Assembly: GCA_020080175.1 (NCBI GenBank)
Contig: JAGHQL010000042.1
Location: forward strand, 1-64,000
DNA length: 64,000 bases
Origin: Glutinoglossum americanum
Taxonomy: Eukaryota; Ascomycota; Geoglossomycetes; Geoglossales; Geoglossaceae
Direction: 5' to 3'
In this document: positions 11,029 to 22,436 of the stretch, in pieces
Layout: each line of letters opens with the position of its first letter
Numbering within the stretch: the stretch's first letter is position 1
The notes under the pieces: generated by a model
Seen by the model: only the letters and a program-made list of their open reading frames with translations
Told to the model about the DNA's origin: nothing
The model's database searches: none
Translations under genes and position numbers: made by a program

Positions 11029-12003
11029 CCTAAGGCGGTTTAACAGGATGAGGGATAGGAGTGAGTGGTCTTTATACCCGAATGTTGATTTTGGGTTTTG
11101 GAGATGGGCGGGTGGATTTGTCACGGATGAGATACATGTGACGATGCGAGATTCAAAATGGTTTCTTCGATACAACAAAATGTTTTCTTTTTTCTTCTTT
11201 TTTTTGCCTACCGGGATAGCCACATTCGATATCAATCTGCGGAATTGAGGGCCGCCGACGGATTCGACGTGGTTTGTAAGGCAAACAGTCAGACGTCTTT
11301 CCTCTCTGCTCTCGCGAGATGGGCGCAGACGATTAGCGGTAATGTGGATGAAAAAATTGGGGGTGAGCCTTTTTTAGAGAATGTTTCACGGTGAAGATAG
11401 TATGGCTGGGAGATGGCTCCAGAAACAGACGTTTGTTCTATTAGATTGTATTCAATTCAACATCGTTTCTCTTCCATGGCGGATCAGCGGACCGGAAGAG
11501 TTCGCGATTGTATGCAGCTTTCCGATAATAAATGGGTTCTTTTTTTCTCTCTTCAACATTTGATGAGCGAACATGAATCTGGTGATAAGTTGAAAGTAAC
11601 ATAGGGCTTGAATCGAACAATGACCAGCCGCGTTGAGAAGTTTCGGCTGTTAGAACAACAAAAGCTAGTCTAATTTGTTCTAATTACTGCAGAGCTTGCC
11701 ATTCAGCATTAAACCATCACCCATCCATACGTTCATTCGTCTCTCCTCTTCGGTCGAAGCCGCTTATAGCCGGTTTCTTGGGAAAAAAAAAAAAAGTTCG
11801 TTCGTGTCAACTCCCTTAGTTATGCAACCGAAACAACTCCCAGATGCAAGAAGCGCGAGCAAGAGTAGAGAAAAAAGCGATAAGTATGGGAAAGGGAAAG
11901 GAGATGGGAGGGTAAAAAAAAAACAAAACAAAAAATTTGTGCTCTCGTGCCCATGTCCAATGTAATAGTGCTTTGGGAAGATGAAGGCGGTATTGGAGAG
12001 TTG
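11029..12003. other. Convergent intergenic region
   Basis: About 975 bases between the 3' ends of two convergent genes. It has short T and A runs (11188-11206, 11783-11796, 11915-11940) and no supported gene or RNA. Short open frames here are unremarkable. Confidence 0.6.
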
Positions 12004-14526
12004 TTAATTCATTTCCATTCCCTCCTCGTCATCACCCTCTTCCATCTCCTCGTTTGACGGATTGCCCACATGCACCCCGGTGGCCTTTGCAGGATCCCTC
12101 CCCGACCCACCAACGCCGAACTTCCCCCCGCCCAGCCCTCCCACGAGCTCAAGTTCCTCGCCAGAGACAACCCGGCCTTCGACGTCGACCTCTTCGCAAA
12201 GCTCCATAAGACTACTCCGGCTAAGTTTCCTGAACCCCTGCGTCCGCACTACGCGTCCCCAATGCGTGAGGCAGAACTCGCCCGCTCGTCGACGGAGCCA
12301 GTCCTCGCCGGCCACGCCAGCGCGTTCCCAAACCACAGCTGCATGTTCAACGTCGATTTCCCGCCCGAGACGGTTCAGACACAGCATGCGGAGGCGCGGC
12401 ATGTCGTAGACGTTGGCCATCACCAGAAGGCCTGCCACCACACTGAGATCTGTACAGTATTCGGGATGACGGGCGATGCTGTCAGAGTAGAGGTAATACA
12501 GAAAAGCGCGGACAACGTTGTAGGGCTCTGGAATGTGCATTTTCTTTGTATGAAACTCCGCCATCTGTGCGGCATAAAGGCGTCCGAAATGAGGCCAGCG
12601 GGCCTGGAGGATGAGCTTGTGAACATGGATGTGTGCAGAAGTTGTCGCGTCAGCACTAAGCCAGTGTGGCTGGGAGTGGTTTCTTGTTGTCATCGACGAT
12701 GCGGATGACATGACGTCATCGTCTTCTACTTCTGCTATCGTCTGTTCGTATGGCTCTCCGGTGACCACAAAATCCGCTCCACTGCCTTGGTCTGGACTCT
12801 TATCAAACATTCCCGCCAAATCCGCGCCAAGGCCGTTCGGAGGGGTGCTCGTATTTCTCTCGGAAGCGGAGGTTCTCGAAAACTCGGTTCTGGATTCGGA
12901 TGCGAGGCTGTTACCCAGGATGCCAAACTTGTTCAAGTCGATTGGGAGGACATCACTAAGGTATTCTTCGTAGTTAGAACCAACACCGTTAGCCGCGGAA
13001 TCCGTTGCACAGCCAAGTAGCCATGCCTTTGTTCCGTCTTCATCCATTGCGCAGTAATGCCAACGATATCCAGGATTAAAGATTTCTGAACCCTCCGCCA
13101 GCTTTCGCCAACGTAGTGTGTCAAGATCGAATGCGGATAAACAGCATTCAGACGGAGATATCGTGCTTGCGGGAGTGATAAAGTCTAGTAAGACACCCGA
13201 CGTGTAAACGTGGAAGTGGCTGCCAGAAGCCTGGGATGGCAGATTCGGACCAGAGACGAAGTTTAGCGAGGATATGCTCCCGGGAGCCAAGGGTGGGCTG
13301 AAAGGGGCAAGAGATGGCTGTAGATTCTGCTGGATAATACCGGAATTCGCAGCGTACGCTCCACCGGGCTGTCGCTGAGCAGGACTGTACCCGGATCTCT
13401 GTCCGGTGCCTCGCCTGGTTCCGCCACCTTGCCGATCTGAGAGACCATACACTGGAGGGTTCTCAAAAGCTGGGCTTGCTTTGAGGTCTAGCCACCAGAT
13501 TTCCCCGCCACGATCCATATCTTCACTTAGACCGCCAAATACCCACATCCGCCCTCCCCACACCCATGCAGAGTGATCGAACCGGCCGATGAATTTCCAG
13601 CTCCGAGACCAAGTCCATGTATTAAGGTCAAGATAGCAAACATCGTCTAGTACTGCATTATGGTCAGAAATTCCTCCCATTATGAAGAGTTTATCATCAT
13701 AAAGTGCGGAGGCGTGACGAGTGCGGCCTTTTGGCACAGGACCTGAGATGGCGGGCTGCGTCCAGTGGGCAGTCTTTAAGTCGAAAATCACGACGTCAGA
13801 GAGAAACATTCTATGCTCATTTTCTCCCCCATATACGAGGAGCTTATCGCCCTTGTAAAGTGTAGCGGTATGGCCTAAATCGAATGGTTAGTACCACGCG
13901 GAACCATGAGTATAGTCTTAACATACCCATCCGAACACCTGGTATGTCTCCATAGTTGTCTACCAAGCTCCACTGCAACGTGTTGACATCTAGCTTTAAA
14001 ACATGGTTATACACTGAAAAGAAAGCCGATGTCAGTCTTTATTTAGTGAATATATCACGTGACTATATATCAGGTGATATGCAAGACAGCGGATCTATCC
14101 ACGAACCTTCATCCGTGTATTGATCAAAGCCTCCAAATGCGTATATCTGGTTGTTTCCACAGTATGTCACAGAGGCATTGACGAGACAAGCGGGTCGTTG
14201 TCCTATTGGTGTGGTATTAGCAGCTGTTCTTGAAGCCGGTTATGAAGAGAACAATTAAATAATGGCATGAACACTCTGAAGGATCCTTCAGACTTGAAAA
14301 TTGTCTTGAACCAACCTAGCGTCCGTGATATCTCAGGTTTGTATCCACCAGAGCTTGTCCGGCGGCCTTTAAGAGGACTATTCGGCATCAGGAAAGTATT
14401 GTTTGACGATCCCGTTGACCCAGGTGTAGCCATATTTGTTGCGAAGACGATAGGAGTGTTATGGCCAGGGAAGAGAGATGTTTGGTTGGGCACAGCCGGT
14501 GTGGAAGGATGAGGTGCCATTGACAT
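12004..14526 (-). CDS. ral2: Ral2-like kelch-repeat/BTB protein, four exons
   Basis: Minus-strand exons 14316-14526, 14107-14202, 13927-14013 and 12004-13874 give 754 aa. ATG at 14526 starts a disordered ~70-residue leader. Kelch repeats run from about residue 75 to 290, each with a GG doublet and spaced W/Y (NQIYAFGGFDQYTDE, KLLVYGGENEHRM, KLFIMGGISDHN, RMWVFGGLSED). After a serine/proline-rich spacer come a further beta segment (YRWHYCAMDEDG) and a BTB domain at about 540-690 (HVHKLILQARWPHF, AFLYYLYSD, ANVYDMPRLRMLC). The order kelch then BTB matches fission yeast Ral2, needed for activation of Ras1. The C-terminus is acidic (EEMEEGDDEEGMEMN). The family call is good; the Ras link here is inferred from S. 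pombe. Confidence 0.8.
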
Positions 14527-15400
14527 TTTAGATTCCGAAGACAATAAAAGAGTTGGTATCCTGGAAGTGTATGCGAAGTGAAGGGTGACCCTTCAAGTGA
14601 ATGCCCTTTCAAAGCGGCATTGAAGGCCGTACGGAGACCGCGCGTCTAATAAATGGCCAGACAATGATGATGCTGCCCGAGGCGGTGACTAAGACGCTAT
14701 TCAGATGTGTGTTGCCCTGTGTGCTACCCGTCTGTAGTGCTCCCGTTACGAACGATCTTGACTCTGTTCGGAGGCGGCAAAATGAATGAATTTCCCGATT
14801 CGGTTACGGGGCAGACTTATCCCAGAACATCCCTGTCCTCAGTGGTCGAGGACCAAGCCGTGTTAAGGCCGTCGTTGCTGGGTCAACCCGCCTGTTGACA
14901 CAAAGCGCACGGACCACCACATCTACTTTAAAGCTCTCTCGCCCGTTCCATTCCTCCTTCCATCCATTGTAAACTCGCAATACCTCTTCATCTACTCTAC
15001 CTCCACTCTACTGCTTCTCCTTCTGCAAAGAGCTTTATCCAGTCCATTAGATCAGTAATATCATTCGAGATTACATCAAGAATCTTATTGATCGACCCAC
15101 CGATTGCGATAGAGTGTCTGCAAAGGATCTCGATTAATCAAAACATTTCCGGAATCACGACTCGGCATACTAACTTTACTACACTCAGGATCCATTTGGT
15201 TGAGACTCTTGAGTTTCGTTTCGACAACCCGGAATAACACAGCATCTTACGACAACCTTTATTGGTTAATCGACAACAGTAATACTAACATTAACGACAA
15301 TCAACATACAGCAACATAGCACTGATTGGTTTACAAGATCAGGCAGACGATCGATACATTAACTTGTCTTTCGATCATCAACACACCAAGATACTGCACG
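14527..15400. promoter_or_regulatory. Divergent spacer: ral2-like and cdc20 upstream regions
   Basis: About 870 bases between divergent start codons. The right half (from about 14935) is C/T-rich and A-rich with few G on the plus strand, as expected for a long 5' leader of cdc20. No upstream gene is supported; short ATG frames lie in it (for example 14601-14789) and could act as upstream frames if transcribed. Confidence 0.5.
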
Positions 15401-17297
15401 ATGGCAACCACATCAGTGTCCACGCCTCTACGGAGCCATCATGGCATCTTTTCAACTCGCACCGCCGGTGGTCGTATGCCTCTTACCCCTTCACCACGCA
15501 CTCGAACAACGAGCCTCGCATCAAATGCTCCAGTCAATGCCTCTCCGTTCACTCCTCCGAGACAATCCAGCGAATCTATGCGTGCCCCATCTCAAACATA
15601 TGGTGGAAACTTATCGTCACTCTTCGCCCGCCCCACGTCGAGACAATATCGGGACTCGCCCAAATCAAACATTGCCGCTCACTCTGCAAATTCTCCAAGA
15701 CGGCTAGAATTAGGAGTCTCGGACTGGGCACTGACAGGGACGGGAGCTAGCGTTGGACCCACGCCATCAAAGCAGAAGTCAAGGAGAGAGGGTACACTTC
15801 GCTCTCGCCCTACAAAGACCACAATTCGCGGAGATAGGTTTATCCCTAACCGGAACGCTAGCGATGCACTCACAATTGCTTGTATTGGCAAACCTGATTC
15901 CGATAAGCAGAGACCTAAGACAAGTGGTGGTGAGGGTTCGGCCGTGCTAGCGAATGCAGCTAATGCTTTCGATTTCCACCACAATAGAGGAGAGGAAGAT
16001 GTTTCTACCGCTCTTCGAGGATTAAGACTCGATGATGACGATCACTCGAGCAAATACACACGAACATCACCCAGCACCTTGGCATACCAGTCGTCACTAG
16101 CTTCAGCTTGTGGTGTATCATTAAACTCTCGCATTCTAGCCTTCAAGCCTGCCCCACCCGAACAGTCTAAGCCAATTGATCTTCGGTCTCAGTATAACCG
16201 ACCATTGAAACCCGCCAATGCTGCATCTGCACAATTCCGCCGACGTATACTAAGTGCTCCAGAGCGGGTTCTTGATGCTCCTGGTTTGGTCGATGATTAT
16301 TACCTCAACCTGCTAGACTGGAGTTCCGGCAATCAAGTCGCAATCGGCCTCGAACGAAGTGTCTATGTATGGTCTGCAGAATCCGGAACAGTCAACTGTC
16401 TCTTGGAGGCTAGTCCTGATACCTACATCAGCAGTGTCAAATGGAGCGGTGACGGGGCCTACGTTGGCGTTGGTCTTGGAACTGGTGAGGTTCAGATATG
16501 GGACGTGGAAGAGGGTACTAAGCTTCGAAGCATGCACGGTCACGATTCTCGTGTTGGTGTCATGGGGTGGTCTAAACATCTCCTTTCCACCGGCTCGCGA
16601 AGTGGGTTGGCCTTTAATCATGACGTCCGCATTGCTCAGCATAAGGTTGCGGAGCTCGTATCGCATCAGTCAGAAGTGTGCGGCCTGGAATGGCGTTCCG
16701 ACGGTGCACAGTTAGCAACCGGCGGCAATGATAACCTTGTCTCTATCTGGGATGCCAGATCACTAGCGAATCCAAAATTCACCAAGACAAATCACCGCGC
16801 AGCTGTCAAGGCACTCAGCTGGTGCCCTTGGCAACTCAATCTCCTTGCCACAGGTGGAGGCTCGTATGATCGTCACATACACTTCTGGAACACTACTACT
16901 GGTGCTCGTACTAATAGTATCGACACGGGATCCCAAGTCACGAGCTTGAGGTGGAGCACCAATTACCGTGAGATAGTCAGCTCAAGCGGTTTCCCCGATA
17001 ACTCATTAAGCATCTGGAGTTATCCTACCTTAGTTCGTAACGTGGAGATTCCAGCTCATGAGACACGAGTCCTACACAGTTCCCTCAGCCCTGATGGTCA
17101 GATGCTTGCAACGGCTGGTTAGTGACACCTGAATTAACTTTTACTGGATCTTGTAGCTAACTAGGGATCTAGCTGCTGATGAGAGCCTTAAGTTCTGGAA
17201 GCTCTTTGAGAAGAAGCCCGGCACGTCTTCTGCAGTTCGAGAAGGCGGAATTGGTAGCAAAGGAGGTGATATGATCAAGCAGATGACTATCCGGTGA
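15401..17297 (+). CDS. cdc20: Cdc20, APC/C activator (WD40)
   Basis: Exons 15401-17117 and 17173-17297 give 613 aa. ATG at 15401 (MATTSVSTPLRS). The C-box DRFIP is at residues 145-149 and the C-terminal IR dipeptide closes the protein (KQMTIR), both known APC/C-binding signatures. The WD40 propeller begins after RRILSAPERVLDAPGLVDDY (about 285-305) and carries Cdc20-specific blocks: LLDWSSGNQVAIGL, ISSVKWSGDG, GSRSGLAFNHDVR, LEWRSDGAQLATGGNDN, LSWCPWQLNLLATGGG. PERVLDAPGLVDDYY and the NHDVRIAQH block favour Cdc20/Fizzy over Cdh1/Fizzy-related. It presents substrates with D- and KEN-boxes to the APC/C for anaphase onset and is the target of the spindle checkpoint. The second exon supplies the last blade and the IR tail. 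Confidence 0.94.
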
Positions 17298-18261
17298 ATA
17301 AATTGGGGGTTGGGAGAAGAAGATTAAGTTTAGCATTTCGCCGGTTCATGTTCTTTTGAGGCGCTGATATGGTGGCAATGGGGGTTGTTGTTTCCTTGGC
17401 TCCTTGGATTAATCCCATCGCTTTTTCTCGACTCATCTTCAGATCCCAAGCGACAAGGTGATTTATCAGGAGCATCCGCTAGGAGTTTTGAGCACTAATT
17501 TTGATGTTTGAAACGAATTCTCTTTTCACGTTTCCAAAGGAAGTGCTTGCTCTGGGTACGTACGTAAGACAAATATGGATTTGTATGTACGAGAATGAAA
17601 ACCACTTGCATGTATCTCTAACTTCAAGTATGCAGGTGCGAAGCCTTGTGTCATGCAGTATATTGAGCCCTAGAATCCAACCCGATGTTGCTTTGTAGGA
17701 TACTTTTAGTCATGGCTCGGTTGAATTGTCTTTGGAGCTGTTTGGCCTGATTTAGATTACAGTTTAGAGCGAAAACTTGGGTTTCCCATAATTAGTAGGC
17801 TTTAGAATAGTTCCATTACGATGATATTCGAGGTATGGCGATTGGGTGAGTATAGGTAGAGAGGTTGCGGCTCCTAAACATCAGTAAGCGAATGTGCAAC
17901 CAACTTCTTTCCCTTCGCAAAACCATCACCTTACACCTTTACACACTCTCTTTAGCGCCAAGGACTTTGACAACATTCACTTTTCAGGTGCGAATAAAGT
18001 GATAAAGAGTTTTGGGCTACTCTGGTTCAAAATTTTTATCTCAGCGACTCAATCTGCAAGTTACGAAAGAAAATATTCATTGTGGAGTTGAGGTTTCAAG
18101 GCAAGAAGTCATTGTTACAGCAGACGATCGCATCTGCGCGGCCTCTAGGTCACCCTCCTCCGCCAGATACACTCTTCTCACCAACTACTCATAACCACAG
18201 CTACTCCTCATAAGACGCGAAACAGATCCTTTGGCGGTAGAATTAGAATCGATACTTCGAG
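17298..18261. other. Intergenic spacer between cdc20 and toa1
   Basis: About 960 bases, both neighbours on the plus strand. No gene or RNA is supported. It should hold the cdc20 3' end and the toa1 promoter and leader. Confidence 0.6.
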
Positions 18262-20225
18262 ATGTCAAACAACGCTGTGGTAAGTTATCCCATCTCATCT
18301 CATTTCAAACCCGGTACTGTGAGGCGGTGGGCTTCAGGAATCATGACGATAGGCAACAACTGAGGATAGCGACCATGGATATAGGGCCAGGTGTACCAGC
18401 GCATCATTCAAGATGTCATCCAGAACTCGCAAGTAGATTTCGAAGAAGCCGGAGTCGACGGTTCTACCTTAGAGGAGCTGAAACAGGTTCGTACAGCCTT
18501 CTTCCTTTCATGTCCGTTCCCCGATATCTCTGTATCCAAGAAAAGATATTGTTCATTTTGCCGGTGTCATACCCATCCGTTATTTTTGTCGTGTGTCATG
18601 CTGTTATCATTGAGGGCCATACGATATCGCTGGTGTCGCGCGCGCATTTTCGGTTTTCGCTGGTGAGCGATCGAGCAATCAAGTAACTTCGCCCAACGAA
18701 AGCGGGGGGGGGCATGCGCCGGGGAGCGAGCTGCTTTTGGGGGTGTGGGTGCAGACGGGACTTGAGGAGGTCTTTTATACTAGCTACTCCTCTTTGCGAC
18801 CAGGAATCAAGCCACACGTTCGCTGTGGTTGGTTGCCTGGACGCTTAGTGAGTCATGGGCTAGTTTCACACCACACGGCAAAAGATATCCAATGCTGATG
18901 CCCTATGACCCAACCGCAGAAATATTCTATATTATTTTTAATCTCCTTTATTCTATATCCCCTTTCCAAATGCTCTTAATTTCATCTGCATTTCATCTGC
19001 ATTTTAATCACAAGTGCAAATTCTTTTTCCATTGCGGTCACGGGACTTGTACTCACAGTGCTTGTGGATAGGTTTGGCAGCGAAAGCTCTCCTCTCTCAG
19101 CGTCGCTCAATTCCCATGGGATCCGCCTGCCCCTGCACAAGCATCGATCAACAATCCAGCTCCAGTGCCATCAAATGCTCCAAGGCATGCACCTAGCACG
19201 TCCTCTCAACCACCACAGGCCTCTGCTCCTGTGCCTATGCAAAATGGAGGCGCCAAGATCAAAACAGAGCCTGGATACGAATCTGATCCTCTATCCGGCC
19301 TACAAGCAACTCAGAATGGCCAAGCTAGCGGCAACCCTACCAATGTTGCGGCAATCAGAGCTGCAGGGTTGATATCCCAGAAATTCCCCGGCCAGGCGGC
19401 AAATCAGGTCAATGCTCTCCACGGCAAAGCTGCAGCTGGTTTGATGCTCCCCGGTCAGAGGCCAATGATGCAGTATCCAGGTCAAGCGCATAACCAGCAA
19501 GCTCTGCAGCAAAATCTGCAGCAACAGCAACAGCAACAGCAACAGCGGAATTCTCTTAGCGGTGCCCAGACCGACGGAGCTGGTGATGCAAACGAGCAAT
19601 GGACTGCTGTCATGATGCGGCGAAATGAGCAAGGTCAACATGAGGAGATGGGTACTGTTGAAATTGACAACCTGATCCGACGGGGTGTTGAAAAAATGGG
19701 AATATCTATGGAGGGCGGTGGTTTGATGTTGCCATTGTCTGAGCTACATCCAGGAAAGAAAGGCAAGAAGCGCCGGAGAGCCACCGCGAAGTCTGGCATC
19801 GCAAAAGAGGTTGCCACAATCTCTATCATTCCATCCTTGCCGATTGCTTCATCGTCTTCTAGACTAAAAATTCCTCGGTTTGATGGAGCTGGTGACGACT
19901 CCGACGAAGACACGAAGATGAAAGCAGAGCCCTTAGATGAAGATGCGATCAACTCTGATCTTGATGACCCGGACGAAGATCTCGATGAGGAAGATGGAGA
20001 GGATGATTCCATGTCGCAAATCATGCTCTGCACGTACGACAAGGTTCAGCGAGTGAAGAACAAGTGGAAGTGCGTACTGAAGGATGGCGTTTTGACGATC
20101 AATGGCAAAGAGTGGGTTTTATCTCAATTGCTCTCATCCGTAACCTGTCGGCCAGCAGAGCTAATCGATGTCCGGGTGGAAGATATGTCTTTCATAAAGC
20201 GACTGGCGACTATGAATGGTATTGA
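18262..20225 (+). CDS. toa1: TFIIA large subunit (alpha/beta), four exons
   Basis: Exons 18262-18279, 18391-18486, 19072-20111 and 20183-20225 give 398 aa. Exon 1 encodes only MSNNAV; exon 2 encodes VYQRIIQDVIQ and VDFEEAGVDGSTLEELKQ, the N-terminal helix pair of TFIIA alpha; exon 3 continues VWQRKLSSLSVAQFPWDP, a Q- and P-rich linker with a CAA/CAG-encoded glutamine run (19519-19546), and an acidic block (about residues 285-310). The beta part (DSMSQIMLCTYDKVQRVKNK, KCVLKDGVLTINGKE) is completed by a 43-base last exon giving YVFHKATGDYEWY and the stop. This last exon is out of frame with the apparent read-through and is the conserved TBP/DNA-contacting strand. TFIIA stabilises TBP at promoters. 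Intron 2 is long (585 bp) for this genome. Confidence 0.93.
19519..19546 (+). repeat. CAACAG hexanucleotide repeat encoding glutamines
   Basis: A short CAA/CAG repeat inside toa1 exon 3 encodes an uninterrupted glutamine stretch in the non-conserved linker. Such runs are common in this region of the large TFIIA subunit. Confidence 0.85.
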
Positions 20226-22436
20226 GACGGCAATATATATTCCCCAAGCACACCTCACAAATCCCCAGCCGTCAGATCACGACATACAACATGACAGTGC
20301 ATCTCTATTTAAACGATCTGCCAAATTGCATTCGCATTTATCTCGAGGATCGGTCTTTTCCCATGTTCTCACCTACCCACGGGGAATGTCTCCCCTCCCC
20401 CCAAATTTTTTTCCTTTTTAACGCTGTACTACTAGCTTGCTCAACGGGAACTCTAAAAAGGCTCGCTCGCGCTTTTATTCCAATGGAGAATAGGCATTTC
20501 ACCGCTCTCTATCCACCTGTTTCCTAAACAACTCCTGTCGGTCGCCAAGAAAACGCCGGTCATGAAAAGATGGAGGATGAAGGATAGGCAGTAGCGTTCT
20601 GAGCAGTCCGATCAGAAATTAGACCTTCTTTGCGACTTGTGTTTCCCCTTTTAGACAAAGGGGAAGAACGTCGGGCGTCCTGGATGGTTGACACATGCTG
20701 TTTCATTCTACTCATTCACGAGAAGGGGAAGGGGGAATGAAAGCTCAACTTCGATGCTTGTTTGCTAGGCGCTGGGGGCGGTAGCCAGGTAATGGGTCGA
20801 AGGAGAAAGGCTCGGGGTCGAAGGAGGGATAGGTTGCGCTGCTGTTTTTACCTTTTACAGAAACTAGGATGAGCATATGAAATAGAAAATCGCCGTTAAA
20901 TACTTTCGCTCTCCAGGAGTCCCCGCACCCCTCATATTAACTTTGCTAGTAGTCGCCGTTGGTTCAAATCTAATCTAACGAGAAAGAATGACGGATCAAC
21001 CAAGTGTGTTTGTTTACCGCTTATGTTTATTGATAGGAAGCGCACGACAGGAGAGTGGGAGGGAAAAGAAACAGGTTAAAGGAAAGGGAGTAAAGGAGAG
21101 GGCGGCGGTGAGTGAGCCTTTGGCGCTGGTGTCGGTCGATATTATTAGCATCGATACCCGGCAGGTCGCGGGCGCCTATCTTGCGCACCCCATACGCAAC
21201 GAGAAAAGCGATACCCAACCCACGCCGACCAAACCTCATTCCCGCAGGACAAACGGGCCCCCCCTCTATTTTTACACACACATCTTAACCGCGTTGCCTC
21301 AACCTGAATCCCCCCCACATCCGCTTCCCACGCACGCAAAACAACAAATGGTTCTCTTTTTTTTTTCTTCCGTCCCCAGGGCTGGCTACCCTTTTTCTTT
21401 TTCTTTTTTTTTTGGGGCGGACTGCTTACCTTGCCGGTGTGTGCGTGAGATAAGATTCAGGGAAATCCCAGGTCCGCGGTTGCATAAAACGTTCGGTGCG
21501 CGTGATGGCGGCCCCGCGTTTTCCCGGGGGAGGGGGGGTTGTTCTGGCGCGGGGACGATGGGGGGTGGGTTCGTGTTGTGGGTGGATAGAAGTAAATAGT
21601 TTGTGTCAGACAGGGCTTGAAGGGACTCTCTCGATTGGAAGGTATTTTGTTTGACCCTTTTATTTGCTTCGTTTTATGTATTCTGGTTCCTTTTTTTATT
21701 AGGAAGTTGCCGGTTGGAATTTGATTTTTTTTGGAATCTTCATGCTATAGTTAGGGTATACATAGTATAACATCTCTGGAAATCCCGGGAGGGGAGCAAA
21801 ATAAGGAATATTTTTATGTTCCGCGCCTGCACTGTGAATGTACGCAAAGGAGTAACGACGAGAGAGCGCGGGGGTATGTATGATGGACCGTGGTATTTAC
21901 ATTATATATATATAAAAAGAAAGTGCAAAACACCTCCCATCATCTGTCGTAGGCGGTCAAATGTTAATATATGTACAGTTTGTTATGGTTTATGCGCTCG
22001 TGTAATAGAAAAGGAGAGAGTAAAATAGGATAGGACATCGCACATGTTCGAATAAAAGAGAGGATTCCATATCGTTACCGTACCTAACCAAACTAAATCA
22101 GACGAGCTTCGTGGCATCCGGTTCCCTACAAAACATCCCGCTGATGGGGAAAATGAATGGCAAGATTGATATTGGATAGAAGGCTTAAAGCGCGCTGGGA
22201 TATCCGAGTGCCGCTGATTGCGAAGTAGAAAGAAAAAAAAGAAACGCACCGTACGGGATCTCTATGCATATATGTATATATGATATATGGATGTGTGATT
22301 TGTTGATCACCAAAAGCACTCCGCCCTGAAAGAGAAGATAGACAAGAAATACTCGAATTTAGAATGCCGCCTAGGGGAAATGGCCCTCCCAGAAGCTGAG
22401 GAGAAATGAAAATAAAATAAAATAAAGTTGAATTGA
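20226..22436. other. 2.2-kb convergent intergenic region
   Basis: Both flanking genes end here. The sequence has T-rich runs (21357-21368, 21400-21413), TA dinucleotide stretches (21903-21914, 22266-22285) and A runs. One 203-codon ATG frame (20988-21599) encodes low-complexity K/P/F strings across the homopolymers and is judged spurious. No RNA gene recognised. Confidence 0.55.

Noticed and set aside
14640-14720. Box C/D snoRNA, because of ATGATGAT near 14664
   Set aside because: No matching D box with terminal stem at a suitable distance.
15326-15400. Extra 25 N-terminal codons for Cdc20
   Set aside because: They start at TTG in a leader-like sequence; the ATG at 15401 fits fungal Cdc20.
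20988-21599. A 203-codon ATG frame in the toa1 downstream spacer
   Set aside because: It runs through T and G homopolymers, has low-complexity content and no recognisable motif.
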